From Nitrospirota bacterium (GTDB lineage: Bacteria > Nitrospirota > Thermodesulfovibrionia > Thermodesulfovibrionales > Magnetobacteriaceae), in NCBI GenBank assembly GCA_015233485.1, contig JADFXO010000006.1, forward strand, positions 1-30,043: a DNA stretch of 30,043 bases, read 5' to 3'. This document shows positions 29,695 to 30,043 of this stretch, piece by piece. The notes beneath the pieces were generated by a model. The model saw only the letters and a list, made by a program, of their open reading frames with translations, had not been told where the DNA came from and did not search any database. The translations under genes and the position numbers were made by a program. Numbering within the stretch: position 1 is the stretch's first letter; each line of letters starts with the position of its first letter.

Positions 29695-30042
29695 TCATTC
29701 AGACTTCGGATTACAGGTCTCATATGGATTGAAGTTGCATTTCACTTTTATGTGCCGTATGATTTTTGTCTTGACTGCAGAAAGTAGTTGCGTGAGTTTT
29801 GTACCGAATACCCAGTCCCTACCCCCTTTTCTCATGAAATACTTCTCTTTAATCCATGTAGAGGATTTGTCGTGGTGTCTGCGTTTAGCCCATCTCCATA
29901 ATGCTCGCCAAATGTGACTGTCAATAAAGGAAAAGGTCTGTTTGGCTGAGACATATCTGTGATAATTAGCCCATCCTCTAATTAAAGGGTTCAATTCTCT
30001 AATCAGATTATTCGTTGTGGCGGTTCGACGCTTATTGATAGT
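29695..30042 (-). CDS. Group II intron reverse transcriptase/maturase, C-terminal fragment
   Basis: The frame is open to the window edge, so only the last 115 residues are seen. LNPLIRGWANYHRYVSA, then FIDSHIWRALWRWAKRRH, then STWIKEKYFMRKGGRDWVF are the hallmark of the maturase (domain X/GIIM) region. This region binds intron RNA, promotes splicing and supports retrohoming. The YADD reverse-transcriptase core lies beyond the window. The ~60 residues after this region (KLTQLLSAVKTKIIRHIKVKCNFNPY in part) may include a DNA-binding/HNH segment, but I do not see a full Cys-rich HNH motif. Confidence 0.92.
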   Translation of the reverse strand, partial: TINKRRTATTNNLIRELNPLIRGWANYHRYVSAKQTFSFIDSHIWRALWRWAKRRHHDKSSTWIKEKYFMRKGGRDWVFGTKLTQLLSAVKTKIIRHIKVKCNFNPYETCNPKSE

Positions 30043-30043
30043 A

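Larger units (their letters stand above)
29585..30043 (-). mobile_element. Group II intron, 3' portion (runs off the window)
   Basis: The minus strand shows, in order, the end of a maturase ORF (stop at 29695), a 34-base domain V (29654-29621), and a domain VI hairpin (AGGGTTC-ATAA-GAACCCT) followed by GACCTAC. The 3' splice site is therefore near 29585. The last few bases are ambiguous and it could fall as far as ~29580. The 5' part of the intron is outside the window. Confidence 0.88.

Overview
This 30 kb window is a bacterial chromosome segment of moderate GC. Nearly all genes lie on the minus strand. The mix is a modular chemosensory operon, a glycogen/maltodextrin operon, an IHF-alpha/MerR/tRNA-Pro cluster, a CooC-type carbon-monoxide dehydrogenase maturation ATPase, DUF1640-like coiled-coil proteins, an Rpn-type protein and a group II intron. 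It fits an environmental anaerobe or microaerophile of the Nitrospirota (Magnetobacterium-like) or Desulfobacterota type. That placement is from memory of gene content, not from a search.

Layout. 1-2080 is accessory DNA: decayed repeats, a DUF1640-like coiled-coil membrane protein (375-779, minus), a 128-bp inverted-repeat element (839-966), and a plus-strand protein joining a degenerate PD-(D/E)XK-like domain to a cold-shock domain (1072-1875). 2083-14228 is one minus-strand operon, transcribed cheR-TPR, tandem cheW, mcp, cheA-REC, cheB, a large hybrid histidine kinase and a single-domain response regulator. The mcp is cut by one in-frame TGA just after its second membrane helix. 14318-14656 is a small nuclease unit: a decayed GIY-YIG gene enclosed by perfect 28-bp inverted, self-complementary repeats. 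15065-15977 holds tRNA-Pro(GGG), a MerR regulator and ihfA under a near-consensus sigma70 promoter. A SurA/PpiC periplasmic isomerase follows (15995-16951). 17152-25649 is a glycogen operon, transcribed malQ, glgX, glgB, then a GT39-like membrane glycosyltransferase. 25771-27466 carries a methyltransferase, a lipoprotein and a second coiled-coil protein. 27608-29030 on the plus strand is a DUF2155-like lipoprotein followed by cooC. The right edge (29154-30043) is an Rpn-family gene interrupted by a group II intron whose domain V and maturase C-terminus are in view.

How they work together. The chemosensory operon contains receptor, coupling protein, kinase, methyltransferase and methylesterase, but no flagellar genes and no CheC/CheD/CheZ. 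Output runs through receiver domains fused to CheA and to the hybrid kinase, as in 'alternative cellular function' systems. The glg operon can build branches (GlgB), remove them (GlgX) and rearrange maltodextrins (MalQ).

The most interesting signals are: two independent in-frame TGA codons at positions compatible with Trp (mcp and GIY-YIG); the repeat-bounded GIY-YIG unit; the nuclease-like/cold-shock fusion; a hybrid kinase whose C-terminal Hpt-like domain has Glu in place of the phospho-His; a predicted leaderless promoter; and a duplicated mini-ORF overlapping the ihfA start. I found no CRISPR array and no complete transposase.
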